In this document: positions 16,151 through 24,779 of the stretch, piece by piece | Layout: each line of letters starts with the position of its first letter | How positions within the stretch are numbered: position 1 is the first letter of the stretch | Source of the DNA: Collinsella aerofaciens | GTDB lineage: Bacteria; Actinomycetota; Coriobacteriia; Coriobacteriales; Coriobacteriaceae | Direction: 5' to 3' | Assembly (NCBI GenBank): GCA_021639365.1 | Contig: JAJXHK010000021.1 | Coordinates: 1 to 33,295 of the forward strand | Length of the DNA stretch: 33,295 nucleotides | Made by a program: the position numbers and the translations under genes | The notes under the pieces: model-generated | The model's database searches: none | Told to the model about the DNA's origin: nothing | The model's input: the letters and a program-made list of their open reading frames with translations, nothing else

Positions 16151-17200
16151 ATGGACGACATGCTGTGCGACATATCTGCCTTTCGGTATCACCGGATACC
16201 TCCACAGGTCTTGGCAATAATGCCGGACCTGCCCGATTCTGCGGACGATCCGCGCAGGGAGCACCTATGTGAGCATCCGCTCGTCAAGCATTTCCTGGGC
16301 ACCCCGTTTCACGTGTTGGCGCAGGGCGTCTGCGGGCGCAAGGGCGATCGCATTGTCAGGCATGTTTGGAACGGGGAGAGGCCGTTTGATTCCATGCGGC
16401 AGACAGAGTTTGGCCTCGATGTCGCGTCCCCGCTCTTTACCCTGCTGACCCTGGCTTCCTCGGTCTCAAACGAGCGTTTAATCATGTGCATGTATGAGAT
16501 GTGCGGCACCTTTGCCGTGTGCAAGATTGCGCCTCAGGTAAAGTCGGCACTTGTGCAGGCATATGGGGACCGGTGGGGTGACGCACGGTTGGGTTGGGAA
16601 AATGTAAAGGATGTCTCGGGGAATCCAACGGACCTGTGGAAACGACCTCCCCTGATTGAGCTCTCTGAACTTACAGAGTACGTCGATAAGATCCCGGGGT
16701 TCCGCGGCGCTAAATCGTTCACGCGTGCCGCTAAATGCGTTACGGGGGTGGCGGCATCGCCGCTCGAGGTCCAGGCTTCGATGCTGTTTGGCCTTACGAG
16801 GTTGCGCGGCGGTGAAGGGCTGCGCCTTACCAATAACGTCGAGATTCGCATGACGCGCAGCGCCCGCCTGATTTCGGGGCTTGATAGGCGCTACGCCGAT
16901 ATCTTGCTGTCAAATAAGGACGGTAGCCGAGAGTGCCTGGTTGAATGCCAAGGTAAAGCCATTCACGGATCCATTGAATCCAAGATCTCGGACTCCGATC
17001 GAACGACGGCGCTGCAAGCCATGGGATATCCCGTCGTTCTGATGACCTATGGTCAGCTGGCCGACTCCGATGCCTTCCGCGTGGTGATGGAGCTCATTAT
17101 GTCCTATCTCGATGCGCCACTGAAAGACAAGACGCCTCGGCAGCAGGAGCTCGAACGGCGGCTTCGTGAGGAGATTTTTATCGATTGGGCGGGAATGTAG
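16151..17200 (+). CDS. AbiEi-like protein with nuclease-like C-terminal domain (intact paralogue)
   Basis: A 349-aa protein without a characterised homologue known to me. It shares its layout with the broken gene at 6669-7859: a first half containing LDVASPLFTLLTLAS...YEMCGTFAVCK (compare GVELCALQAATYLP...YFELCGVYSLG), then SPLEVQASMLFGL...NNVEI, then a PD-(D/E)XK-like core with D250 and E265-x-Q267-G, followed by RTTALQAMGYPVVLMTYGQL. The first half resembles AbiEi-type regulators, the second Vsr/DUF559 nucleases. The start at 16151 is a choice: the frame is open far upstream, but GGTGGG lies before this ATG and similarity begins after it. An abortive-infection or selfish role is a guess from family context only. 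Confidence 0.65.
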   Translation: MDDMLCDISAFRYHRIPPQVLAIMPDLPDSADDPRREHLCEHPLVKHFLGTPFHVLAQGVCGRKGDRIVRHVWNGERPFDSMRQTEFGLDVASPLFTLLTLASSVSNERLIMCMYEMCGTFAVCKIAPQVKSALVQAYGDRWGDARLGWENVKDVSGNPTDLWKRPPLIELSELTEYVDKIPGFRGAKSFTRAAKCVTGVAASPLEVQASMLFGLTRLRGGEGLRLTNNVEIRMTRSARLISGLDRRYADILLSNKDGSRECLVECQGKAIHGSIESKISDSDRTTALQAMGYPVVLMTYGQLADSDAFRVVMELIMSYLDAPLKDKTPRQQELERRLREEIFIDWAGM

Positions 17201-17548
17201 TCGCGCGGTGGGTAAACGGTAGCGCGAGCTAGAGTTCTGGTCGCAAAAAGGCTTCAGTTTCGCCTTGGAAGGGCATTAAAAATGCTATCTAGCATAAGTT
17301 GTTTCGGAAAATGGACAGTCAACTTACATTCGGCATATAGAAATCGATTATTACCCACTAAAGTCCCTGATAAAGTTGTTTATCAAAAGGGGTGCGCTTG
17401 GTGATTTGGGTCTTACTGTCGATTATCCGAAAAAACTTGTTCTGGGTATCATTTCTAAAGTCGTCCGGAGCAACGAAATCGGCCCCCGTTTCGTGAAAAC
17501 GGGGGCCGAATGGGCTTCATGGCCTGTCTGGCAGGCTTGGCGCCGACG
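17201..17548. other. Non-coding AT-richer gap ending in a terminator
   Basis: I see no gene. The stretch 17220-17460 is AT-richer than its neighbours. The only clear structure is the hairpin at 17479-17509 at the right end. Confidence 0.55.
17479..17509 (-). terminator. Terminator of the serine biosynthesis operon
   Basis: TCGGCCCCCGTTT (17479-17491) and AAACGGGGGCCGA (17497-17509) form a perfect 13-base stem with a 5-base loop. On the minus strand GATTTCGTTG follows, a weak U-tract. It lies 40 bases after the serA stop. Confidence 0.8.
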
Positions 17549-18712
17549 CTACTTGATCACGCGCACGCGATACATCGACGGAATCTGCTTAAGCGCCTCA
17601 ATCGTGCTGCTGTCCAGGTGCTCGTCGGTGTCGAACATGGTGTAGGCGTTCTCGCCGGCAGACTCGTTGGTCATGCGCTGCACGTTGGCGTTGTCCTTGG
17701 CCAGGATCGCCGTGATCTGGCCGATCATGTTGGGCACGTTGGCGTGCAGACAGGCGATGCGGCTCGCGGCGCGCGCCTTGCCCATGCTGCAGGCGGGGTA
17801 GTTGACGCTGTGCGCGATGTTGCCGTTTTCCAGGTAATCCTTGAGCTCGCTGATGGCCATGTCGGCGCAGTTGGCTTCGGCTTCGCCGGTGCCGGCGCCC
17901 GAATGCGTGGTGATAAACGTGTTGGGCATCTTGACGGTCTTGGGCGTGGCAAAGTCGCAGCTAAACCAGCTGAGCTTGCCCGCGCGCAGGGCGGCGTCGA
18001 CGGCGTCCTCGTCAATGATGGTCTCGCGCGCGTAGTTGATGAGCACGGCGTCCGGGGCCAGCAGGTCGATCTGCTCGGTGCTGATCATGCCGATGGTATC
18101 GGCCTTGCTGGGCACGTGCACGGTGAGGTAGTCGCAGCCGCGGCACAGATCCTCGAGCGTGCCCACGCGCTGCACCTCGCGGCTCAGCACCCACGCGTGC
18201 TCGACGGAGATGAACGGATCGTAGCCGTAAACGTCCATGCCCAGGTCGACACAGGCGTTGGCGACCTTGGAGCCTACGTTGCCCAGGCCGATGACGCCGA
18301 TGCGCTTGCCCTTGAGCTCGCGGCCCACAAAGGCCTTCTTGGCTTTTTCGGCATCGACCTGGATCTCGGGGTCGTCGGCGTTGTCGCGCACCCAGTTCAT
18401 CGACTGCACCACGCCGCGGCTCGAGAGCACCAGCATGCCCAGGACGAGCTCCTTGACGGCGTTGCTGTTGGCGCCGGGGGAGTTAAAGACGACGACGCCC
18501 TTTTTGGCGTACTCCTCGACGGGGATGTTGTTGACGCCGGCGCCGCAGCGGGCGATGGCGCGGATGCCCTCGGGCAGCTCGTAGCCGTGCAGGTCGGTGG
18601 AGCGCATCAGGATGGCATCGGCCTCCTCGGCGGTGCCCACAAACTCGTAGCCCTCGCCAAACTCGACTTTGCCGTCTTTGGTGATGTCGTCGATGGTCTT
18701 GATCTTGCGCAT
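17549..18712 (-). CDS. serA: D-3-phosphoglycerate dehydrogenase
   Basis: A 387-aa enzyme oxidising 3-phosphoglycerate to 3-phosphohydroxypyruvate, the first step of serine synthesis. The NAD-binding motif is GVIGLGNVGSKVANAC at about 138-153. Catalytic Arg, Glu and His lie in LINYARETIIDEDAV, CDFATPKTVKMPN and ITTHSGAGTGEAE. The last 80 residues form an ACT-like domain (HANVPNMIGQITAILAKDNANVQRM), which in relatives senses serine. GCTAAGGAG precedes the ATG. It follows serC by 69 bases on the same strand, so the two first pathway enzymes are in one operon; no serB is nearby. Confidence 0.95.
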   Translation of the reverse strand: MRKIKTIDDITKDGKVEFGEGYEFVGTAEEADAILMRSTDLHGYELPEGIRAIARCGAGVNNIPVEEYAKKGVVVFNSPGANSNAVKELVLGMLVLSSRGVVQSMNWVRDNADDPEIQVDAEKAKKAFVGRELKGKRIGVIGLGNVGSKVANACVDLGMDVYGYDPFISVEHAWVLSREVQRVGTLEDLCRGCDYLTVHVPSKADTIGMISTEQIDLLAPDAVLINYARETIIDEDAVDAALRAGKLSWFSCDFATPKTVKMPNTFITTHSGAGTGEAEANCADMAISELKDYLENGNIAHSVNYPACSMGKARAASRIACLHANVPNMIGQITAILAKDNANVQRMTNESAGENAYTMFDTDEHLDSSTIEALKQIPSMYRVRVIK

Positions 18713-18781
18713 GAAAAACTCCTTAGCGGATTTGTTTATAACAAGTGGTCTGAGGTGGCTGGTCAGCCCGCGCGTTGCGGG

Positions 18782-19906
18782 CTAGTTAGATCGCGGACTC
18801 AAACTATGCTGCGCTTCGAAGTCCTTCATGTACGAGGCCAGTGCCTGCGCGTCTTCCATGGTTACGGCGTTGTAGACGCTGGCGCGCATGCCACCCACCA
18901 GGCGATGACCCTTGACGTTTTGAATCTGGTGCTCGGCCGCGCCTGCGACAAAGGCGGCGTCGAGGTCGGCATCGCCGGTACGGAACGTGACGTTGGCGAT
19001 GGAGCGGCTGTCGGCCTGTGTGGTGCCATGGAACAGCACGCTGTGCTCGAGCAGGTTATAGAGCAGGTTGGCCTTGGCCCGGTTGCGCTCGGCCATGGCG
19101 GCAAGTCCGCCGGTCTGCTCAACCCAGCGGAATACCTTGCCGCACACGTAGATACCAAAGGTGTTGGGCGTGTTGAGCATGGAGCCCTTGGCGGCCTGGG
19201 TCTTAAGGTCCAGGTACTGCGGCGTCTGCGCAAAAGCGGGGCCATCTGCGATGAGGTCGTCGCGCACGATGACCACGGTCACGCCCGCGGCGCCGGCGTT
19301 TTTCTGCGCACCGGCGTAGATGAGCCCGTAGCGCTCAACGTCGAGCGGCTGCGACAGAAAGCAGCTCGAGACATCGGCGACCAGCGGCACGTCGTCGCAA
19401 GCGGGCAGCTCGTGGTACATGGTGCCAAAGATGGTGTTGTTCTGGCAGATGTAGACGTAGTCGAGCCCGCCGCCCGCGGCCTCGGCGGCAATGCGCGCGT
19501 TGATGTCGACTATGGTGGGTATGCGGTCGAAATTGGTGTCCTCGGAGCTCGCGAGCAGCACGGCCTCGCCGTACTTGGCGGCCTCCTTGTACGCCTTGTT
19601 GGCAAAGTTGCCGGTCACGACGTAGCCGGCGCGGCCGCGGCGCATGAGGTTCATGGGGATGCCCGCAAACTGCAGCGTGGCGCCGCCCTGCAAAAACAGG
19701 ACACGGTAGTTGTCAGGGATGCTCAGCAGGCGGCGCAGGGTTGTCTCGGCGTCGTCGATGATCTGCTGGTACATACTAGATCGATGGCTCATCTCGAGCA
19801 CGGACATGCCGCAACCGCGGTAGTCCATCATCTCGTCGGCGATCTCGGCGAGCACGCTGGTGGGCAGCGCGGCCGGGCCAGCTGAGAAGTTGTGCACACG
19901 TGCCAT
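18782..19906 (-). CDS. serC: Phosphoserine aminotransferase
   Basis: A 374-aa PLP enzyme converting 3-phosphohydroxypyruvate and glutamate to phosphoserine and 2-oxoglutarate. Family marks: HNFSAGPAALP at the N-terminus, LEMSHRSS, FLQGGATLQFAGIPMNL, and the PLP Lys in YAGAQKNAG near residue 200. C-terminal HRLVGGMRASVYNA is also typical. Length is close to that of other SerC proteins. A GAGGGGGA ribosome binding site lies 9-16 bases before the ATG. First gene of the serC-serA operon. Confidence 0.95.
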   Translation of the reverse strand: MARVHNFSAGPAALPTSVLAEIADEMMDYRGCGMSVLEMSHRSSMYQQIIDDAETTLRRLLSIPDNYRVLFLQGGATLQFAGIPMNLMRRGRAGYVVTGNFANKAYKEAAKYGEAVLLASSEDTNFDRIPTIVDINARIAAEAAGGGLDYVYICQNNTIFGTMYHELPACDDVPLVADVSSCFLSQPLDVERYGLIYAGAQKNAGAAGVTVVIVRDDLIADGPAFAQTPQYLDLKTQAAKGSMLNTPNTFGIYVCGKVFRWVEQTGGLAAMAERNRAKANLLYNLLEHSVLFHGTTQADSRSIANVTFRTGDADLDAAFVAGAAEHQIQNVKGHRLVGGMRASVYNAVTMEDAQALASYMKDFEAQHSLSPRSN

Positions 19907-20130
19907 CTTCTAGGTCCCCCTCGTAGTTGTTCGAACGTTCGGGATACTTTAGCACAGTGCAGCGCCAGGTGCGACCGCATCACGGTAAAACTCGAGTACG
20001 CCGCTATGATTTACAGGATGGTTACATGGGGGAGGGGCCTTACTCCTCCGGCAGGTCTAGGTCTGCGAGCGACCGCATCAGGCTTTCCAGGCGCTTGATC
20101 TCTTCGTCGCAAATTAGTTGCCCCTGGCCG

Positions 20131-21732
20131 CTACGACGCCAGTGTGGCGATGACGGCTTCGTCGCCGGCGTATATGAGGGTGTCGCCGTCGGGGATGATC
20201 GTTTGGCCTTCGCGCTTGAGCATCACCACGATAAACGGGTGCTTGCCCTGCGGCACGTCGCGCAGGCGCTGACCGGCCAGGCGACCGTGGGGCGTCACGG
20301 TGACCTCGCGCAGCGTAACCTCGGCACGCTCTTCGAACGTTGGGGCTGCCATCACCAGCAGATCGCCTTCCTGGATCACGGTGTCGCCATTGGGCAGTAC
20401 CGGATGCGCCCCGTCGCGCAGCACCAGGACCACGAGCATGTCCGTCGCGCTGCCAATATCGGCGAGCGAGCGCCCGGCAAACGGATGGCCAGCGCCCACC
20501 TTGAGCTTGACGAACGACATGCCGTCTTCGTCGCGATAGTCGTTAAAGGTGCGGCGCACGTCGCCGGCCGCATCGATCATATCGAGTTTCTTCGCCACCG
20601 CCGGCAGCAGCGAACCCTGCACCACAATGCTCGACACGGCAATCACGAAGACTAGGTCAAACAGGTCGTGTCCGCCGGGAACGCCGGCCACCACGGCAAA
20701 GAGGCTAAAGACGACCGAAGCCGCGCCGCGCAAGCCCGCCCAGCTTACGAGCGCAACCTGGCGAGGGCTCGTCTTAAAGGGCGCCAGCAGCAGACCGACG
20801 GCGATGGGGCGGCTCGCAAAGAGCATAAACGTCATGAGTGCCAAGCCCGGCAGCAGCATTTGCGGCAGGCGTGCGGGCGTAACGAGCAGGCCCAGCAAAA
20901 AGAAGATGGTCATCTCGGCCATCTCGGTGAGGGTATCGAAGAAGTGCGCCATCTCGACCTTGCCGGTGATGTCGCTCGCGCCCAGCACAATGCCGGCCAG
21001 GTACACGGCCAAAAAGCCGTTGCCACCCAGGTTGCTCGGCAGCGCGTAGGCGATGATCGCCACGGCGAACAAAAAGATAGTCTGCGCGCCCTCGGCCGTT
21101 GCGTGTGCGCGTTCAATCAGGCGGCTGGATGTCCAACCGATGGCAAGGCCCAGCCCCACGCCTAGGATGATCTGCTTGGCCAGCAGCACGGGGATGTTAA
21201 TGTCGCCGCCGGCCGCGAGTGTGGCGAGCACGGCGGTGAGCATGTAGGCGACGGGGTCGTTGGAGCCCGATTCGACCTCGAGCAGCGAGTCGGTGCCGCC
21301 CCTCAGCGACAGGCTGTGCTCGCGCAGCACGCTAAAGACGCTGGCCGCGTCGGTGGATGCCACGACCGATCCCAGCAGCAGGCCACCAATCCAGTCAAAA
21401 CCCAGCACGAAGTGCGCAAACGCACCCGTAATGCCGGCAGTGATGACGACGCCGAGCGTGCTCAGCAGTACCGCGGGCACGGCAACGGGTTTGGCACGGT
21501 CGATATTGGTGTTAAAGCCGCCGTAGAACATGATGAACAGCAACGCCGTGCTGCAGACGGTTTCGGTGAGCGCGTAGTCGCTAAATTCGATGTGCGCCGG
21601 CCCGTTGACGCCCAACAGCATGCCGAGCGCGATAAAGATGAGCAGGGTGGGGAAGGGGAGTTTTTTGCCGACGGGCTTGATGGTCAGGCACAGAATAATA
21701 ACGAGGCCGATAAAGAGAAGGATCTGGTTCAT
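20131..21732 (-). CDS. CPA1-family K+/H+ or Na+/H+ antiporter with TrkA-C domain
   Basis: A 533-aa membrane antiporter of NhaP2/CvrA type. About 12-13 membrane segments span residues 1-385, including the conserved STDAASVFSVL and ESGSNDPVAYML motifs of CPA1 exchangers, whose Asp residues carry out ion binding, and SWAGLRGAASVVFS. The C-terminal 140 residues form an RCK-C/TrkA-C regulatory domain (MSFVKLKVGAGHPFAGRSLADI...EGDLLVMAAP) followed by a second similar repeat (GRLAGQRLRDVPQGKHPFIVVMLKREGQ...AGDEAVIAT). Potassium export is likely for this type but not proven. An AGGAG lies 12 bases before the ATG. Confidence 0.9.
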   Translation of the reverse strand: MNQILLFIGLVIILCLTIKPVGKKLPFPTLLIFIALGMLLGVNGPAHIEFSDYALTETVCSTALLFIMFYGGFNTNIDRAKPVAVPAVLLSTLGVVITAGITGAFAHFVLGFDWIGGLLLGSVVASTDAASVFSVLREHSLSLRGGTDSLLEVESGSNDPVAYMLTAVLATLAAGGDINIPVLLAKQIILGVGLGLAIGWTSSRLIERAHATAEGAQTIFLFAVAIIAYALPSNLGGNGFLAVYLAGIVLGASDITGKVEMAHFFDTLTEMAEMTIFFLLGLLVTPARLPQMLLPGLALMTFMLFASRPIAVGLLLAPFKTSPRQVALVSWAGLRGAASVVFSLFAVVAGVPGGHDLFDLVFVIAVSSIVVQGSLLPAVAKKLDMIDAAGDVRRTFNDYRDEDGMSFVKLKVGAGHPFAGRSLADIGSATDMLVVLVLRDGAHPVLPNGDTVIQEGDLLVMAAPTFEERAEVTLREVTVTPHGRLAGQRLRDVPQGKHPFIVVMLKREGQTIIPDGDTLIYAGDEAVIATLAS

Positions 21733-21881
21733 GGATGGTGTCCGCTCCTGGGTGGTTGGCGTGGCACGGTCAGTTGTCTGCGGTTATTTGTACCCAAAGA
21801 TGGTGGGTTTATGGGGTTGGATTGCGGGCGTGCGCGATATCGTCATAGACGGCTGCCGTCTTTGCCTCTGCTCGGAAACCC

Positions 21882-21910
21882 TTTCCAGCTTTATTACAAC
21901 GGAGTACAAT
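21882..21910 (+). promoter_or_regulatory. Predicted promoter of the PPP phosphatase gene
   Basis: TTTCCA (21882-21887), a 17-base spacer and TACAAT (21905-21910). The leader of about 70 bases contains AAGTTCAACTT (near 21921), a small near-palindrome, and a short stem TTGCG/CGCAA. The -35 is a partial match. Confidence 0.5.
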
Positions 21911-21985
21911 GGGTAACGTTTAAGTTCAACTTGAAGTTTTAGTTGCGGTTCCGGGCTTCGGTCGCAAGGTAGGGAAAGGCGTTCC

Positions 21986-22825
21986 ATGGCGATCTATGTG
22001 ACATCTGATGCTCACGGACACGTGCGTGCGCTTGACGAGGCCCTGTCTAAGATCTCGCTGGCGTCCGACGACACGCTGTACGTGCTGGGCGACATGATCG
22101 ATCGCGGGCCCGATCCGGTCGGCGTTATTAAGCTCGTGCGCTCGCTGCCCAACGCCCGCGTGCTCAAGGGCAATCACGAGCAGATCATGCTCGATGCCAT
22201 CATTGGCCAGGATCCGCTCGATGCCGAGACCTGGGATATCAACGGTGGCTGGACGACGCGCGAGCAGCTCAACGACATGGAATTTGAGGCATACGAGGAG
22301 CTCGTGCGATGGATGGCCGCGCTGCCGCTCTACGCGGTGGCCGAGACCGAGGAACGCCCGTATCTGCTGGTACATGCTGGAATCGAGATGAAGGCGGCGC
22401 GCGCGTTTTTGCTTGAGCATGGCGTCGATTGTGCCGATGGCGTCGGAGCGGTGGGTGCCGATCGCGAACTGCTGCAGCAGATGCTCGCGGTGCAGTCGTC
22501 CGATGACCTGCTGTGGATTCGTCACGGCTATTGGGATGCGCCGACGGGACTGCTTTCTGCCGAGGGCGAGGGCCCGGTCGTGGTGAGCGGCCACACGCCC
22601 ACGGTGTCGCTTGGGCGCTATTGCGAGGTCGGTGGTCTGGCGGGGCTCGATGAGGAGTCGGGCCGCGGGCAGATTGTGCGCCTGGGTGGCGAGGATACCG
22701 CCGGCGTGCCCGATCGCATCGATATCGACTGCGCCGCCGCCACCGGCTCCGAGTTCGGCCGCGTCGGGATCCTGCGTCTGGACGATGGCGCGGAGTTCTA
22801 CGCGAACATCAACCCTGGAGAATAA
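21986..22825 (+). CDS. PPP-family metallophosphoesterase
   Basis: A 279-aa phosphoesterase of the serine/threonine phosphatase and diadenosine tetraphosphatase superfamily. Metal and catalytic motifs appear in order: SDAHGH (7-12), LGDMIDRGPDP (34-44), KGNHEQIML (59-67), VHAGIE and SGHTP. Members such as PrpE, PphA and ApaH hydrolyse phosphoproteins or dinucleoside polyphosphates; which applies here is uncertain. GGGAAAGG precedes the ATG. It is divergent from the antiporter gene and converges on the flippase, with a long imperfect hairpin between. Confidence 0.88.
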   Translation: MAIYVTSDAHGHVRALDEALSKISLASDDTLYVLGDMIDRGPDPVGVIKLVRSLPNARVLKGNHEQIMLDAIIGQDPLDAETWDINGGWTTREQLNDMEFEAYEELVRWMAALPLYAVAETEERPYLLVHAGIEMKAARAFLLEHGVDCADGVGAVGADRELLQQMLAVQSSDDLLWIRHGYWDAPTGLLSAEGEGPVVVSGHTPTVSLGRYCEVGGLAGLDEESGRGQIVRLGGEDTAGVPDRIDIDCAAATGSEFGRVGILRLDDGAEFYANINPGE

Positions 22826-22876
22826 CCTTGTTCCGCCGTTCTACCGAACGGCAGTCACGTTGACGCTGCGCAGCCC

Positions 22877-22962
22877 CGAAGCACCCCATCTTGTCGCTCA
22901 AACCGTCGCTCGCGTACAGAAGTACGCGTCGCTCCTCCTTCGCGCCAACCTGGGGCACTTCG
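22877..22962. repeat. Long imperfect inverted repeat between convergent genes
   Basis: CGCGTAC (22911-22917) pairs with GTACGCG (22922-22928) around AGAA. Farther out, CGAAGCACCCCA (22877-22888) faces TGGGGCACTTCG (22951-22962) with 10 of 12 matches, and the stretch between is partly complementary. A separate small hairpin, GCCGTTC/GAACGGC, lies near 22841-22858. Probably a termination region or repeat; no T-run is seen. Confidence 0.6.
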
Positions 22963-23020
22963 AGACTGCTCGCTGTCGGTGCCAAAACATCGACGTTTCT
23001 TTTCTTCAAATTGATTCGAA

Positions 23021-24600
23021 TTAGGCGCCGTACGGGTTGCGGTCCCTCTCAATGCGTTGGCGGATGTGGGCGTACTCGATTATCAGCAACACCAGCAGTA
23101 GGGCCATGACCGCCAGGTAGCTCACCACGGCACCCATCAGGCCCAGCAGATTGATCAAGATCACCGGCAGCACTACGCTTACGGCGAAGCAGATCAGGTA
23201 GATCTTGGTGACGTCGCCGGCATGGCGCAGCACCGTGATGATGGCGTAGATGAAGTCGATTGCCGCGGTGACGCCGCCGGCGACAACCATTAGCAGTGCC
23301 AGCGTGCGGTAGCGCTCAAAGTTGAGGCCGTACATAAAACTCATGAGGGGAATGCCGGGGCCTGCCATAAATGCGGCGCACACGCTGGTAATGACAACGA
23401 TCAGCGCCATAACGGCAACAATAATCAAGTCAAAGCGGCGACGCTTGCGCGGATTCGCCCAAATGCTCGACAGACGCAGGAGCTGCGGTTTATAGATAAA
23501 TCCAATGCTCAACAAAATAGCCTGCGCCGGAAAGAACAGGGCATTAAAGTACAGCTGATACTTGTAGGCCAGCGTGCCTTCCATCACGAACTTGGGCATG
23601 CTCTCGATGAGGTTGAACAGGAACAGCGCGCCAAAGAGTGGGGCGCACTGGATAAACAGGTGACCAGCCTCGCGCAGACTCATACGGCGTGATTTTTCGG
23701 TTTCGAGCAGGGCGAGCGGGGCGGTGACCAGCACGAGCGAGGCAATCGCGGCGATGCCCATGGCCATGGCGGCGATGGGCATGCTGCGCGTGAGGAACAG
23801 TGCCACGCTAAAGACCGCGATGACGCCGGCGGAACGCAGCGTTTGGCTCATGCCGGCCAAATAGAGCTTGTCGGCCTGCTGCAGGCGGCCCTCGTACACG
23901 TCGGCGATGCCGTCGATCACCTTATAGAGGTAGACCCCCAGGCCGATCGTGGCCATCTGCGCATCGTAGTCACGGGCGCTGCTGTATACCAGACCGCATG
24001 CCAGCGCGAGCGCTCCGCAGAGCCAGCGGTTGAGCTGGTAGGAGGCGAAGGAGGTTTTTCGTCGATGTCCGAGACCTGAAAGTTGCGCACGCCGTAGTTG
24101 CACGCGATCATGATGAGCGTGCCGGTGACAAAGGCAATGGAGAATTTGCCAGCCTCCTCGGCGCCCACGAGCTGCGTCGACACAATGGTGAGCAGCGGAA
24201 ATGCCATGCCCCACACGGCGGTGCCCAGGGTATTCCAAAGGTAGTCGCGACGGGTGGCGTGATCTTCGTACTCGGCTTCTTGTGTGGAGAAACCGCCGCC
24301 GTAGACGGCTCCGAGCAGGCGGTTCCACCAAGCGTTGACCATGTGGCGGACGGGGCCGGGCTCCCGATCGCGTTCGCGCCGGCGACGTATGGCTTGGCTG
24401 TTATCGGGCCCGCCGGCGTTGCGCTGGCTCAGCTCTTGGATGCGTGCGAGTTCCTCGGCAGTGTGCGAGGCAGGGAAGAGGCCGTTCTCGATGCGGCCGC
24501 CCTGGGCCTTCGCGGCGCCGTCTCTCGATGCAGCGGGGTCGGCGACGCCGTTGCGGCGGGCGATGGCGCGGCGAATGCTATCAAGGGGCGTGATGCTCAA
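23021..24600 (-). pseudogene. Polysaccharide flippase-like membrane protein with a frameshift
   Basis: Two overlapping frames make one protein of about 526 aa. The first 182 residues come from the frame beginning at 24600; the remaining 344 come from the -1 frame ending at 23021. The break is at the A-run (24059-24055 on the minus strand): DIDEK continues as TSFASYQLNRW only if one A is added. The N-terminal 105 residues are polar and disordered, then about 12 membrane helices follow, in the style of Wzx/MATE-like lipid-linked sugar flippases. A gene lesion, phase-variable tract or assembly error would all explain it. Residues from both frames look conserved in style, and the downstream half shows no other stop, so decay, if real, is recent. 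Confidence 0.75.
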
Positions 24601-24658
24601 GGCGATTCCTTTCTATTGCTGCGCTCTAGTATAGACGCGACGGTGTTCGCTCGTGTTT

Positions 24659-24675
24659 TTGAACGGATTGTTCAA
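24659..24675. promoter_or_regulatory. Possible operator in the flippase/lactate permease divergent region
   Basis: TTGAAC (24659-24664) and GTTCAA (24670-24675) form an inverted repeat with a 5-base centre, between divergent starts at 24600 and 24780. No clear promoter could be assigned to either gene. Confidence 0.35.
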
Positions 24676-24779
24676 TATTTTCGGCGGGTGGCAGTAAATT
24701 GTCGGTAAGCGTGCGGTATCCTGTTCAAGTTTTATGACCCCCCCGATGCCGCCCGCGCGGTACCAAGGAGTTCTTACCT

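Noticed and set aside
17510..19885. Very long open frame on the plus strand across the serine genes
   Set aside because: It is antisense to serA and serC, whose proteins show full family motifs. Long antisense frames are common in GC-rich DNA; no ribosome binding site or recognisable domain.
20041..20117. Minus-strand segment reading DEEIKRLESLMRSLADLDLPEE before a stop
   Set aside because: It looks protein-like, but the frame has no start codon upstream apart from an internal ATG that leaves 12 residues, and it overlaps the antiporter stop. Possibly a gene remnant.
24051..24063. Programmed -1 ribosomal frameshift in the flippase gene
   Set aside because: The site is not a canonical X-XXY-YYZ slippery heptamer, no strong pseudoknot is evident, and flippases are not known to use one.
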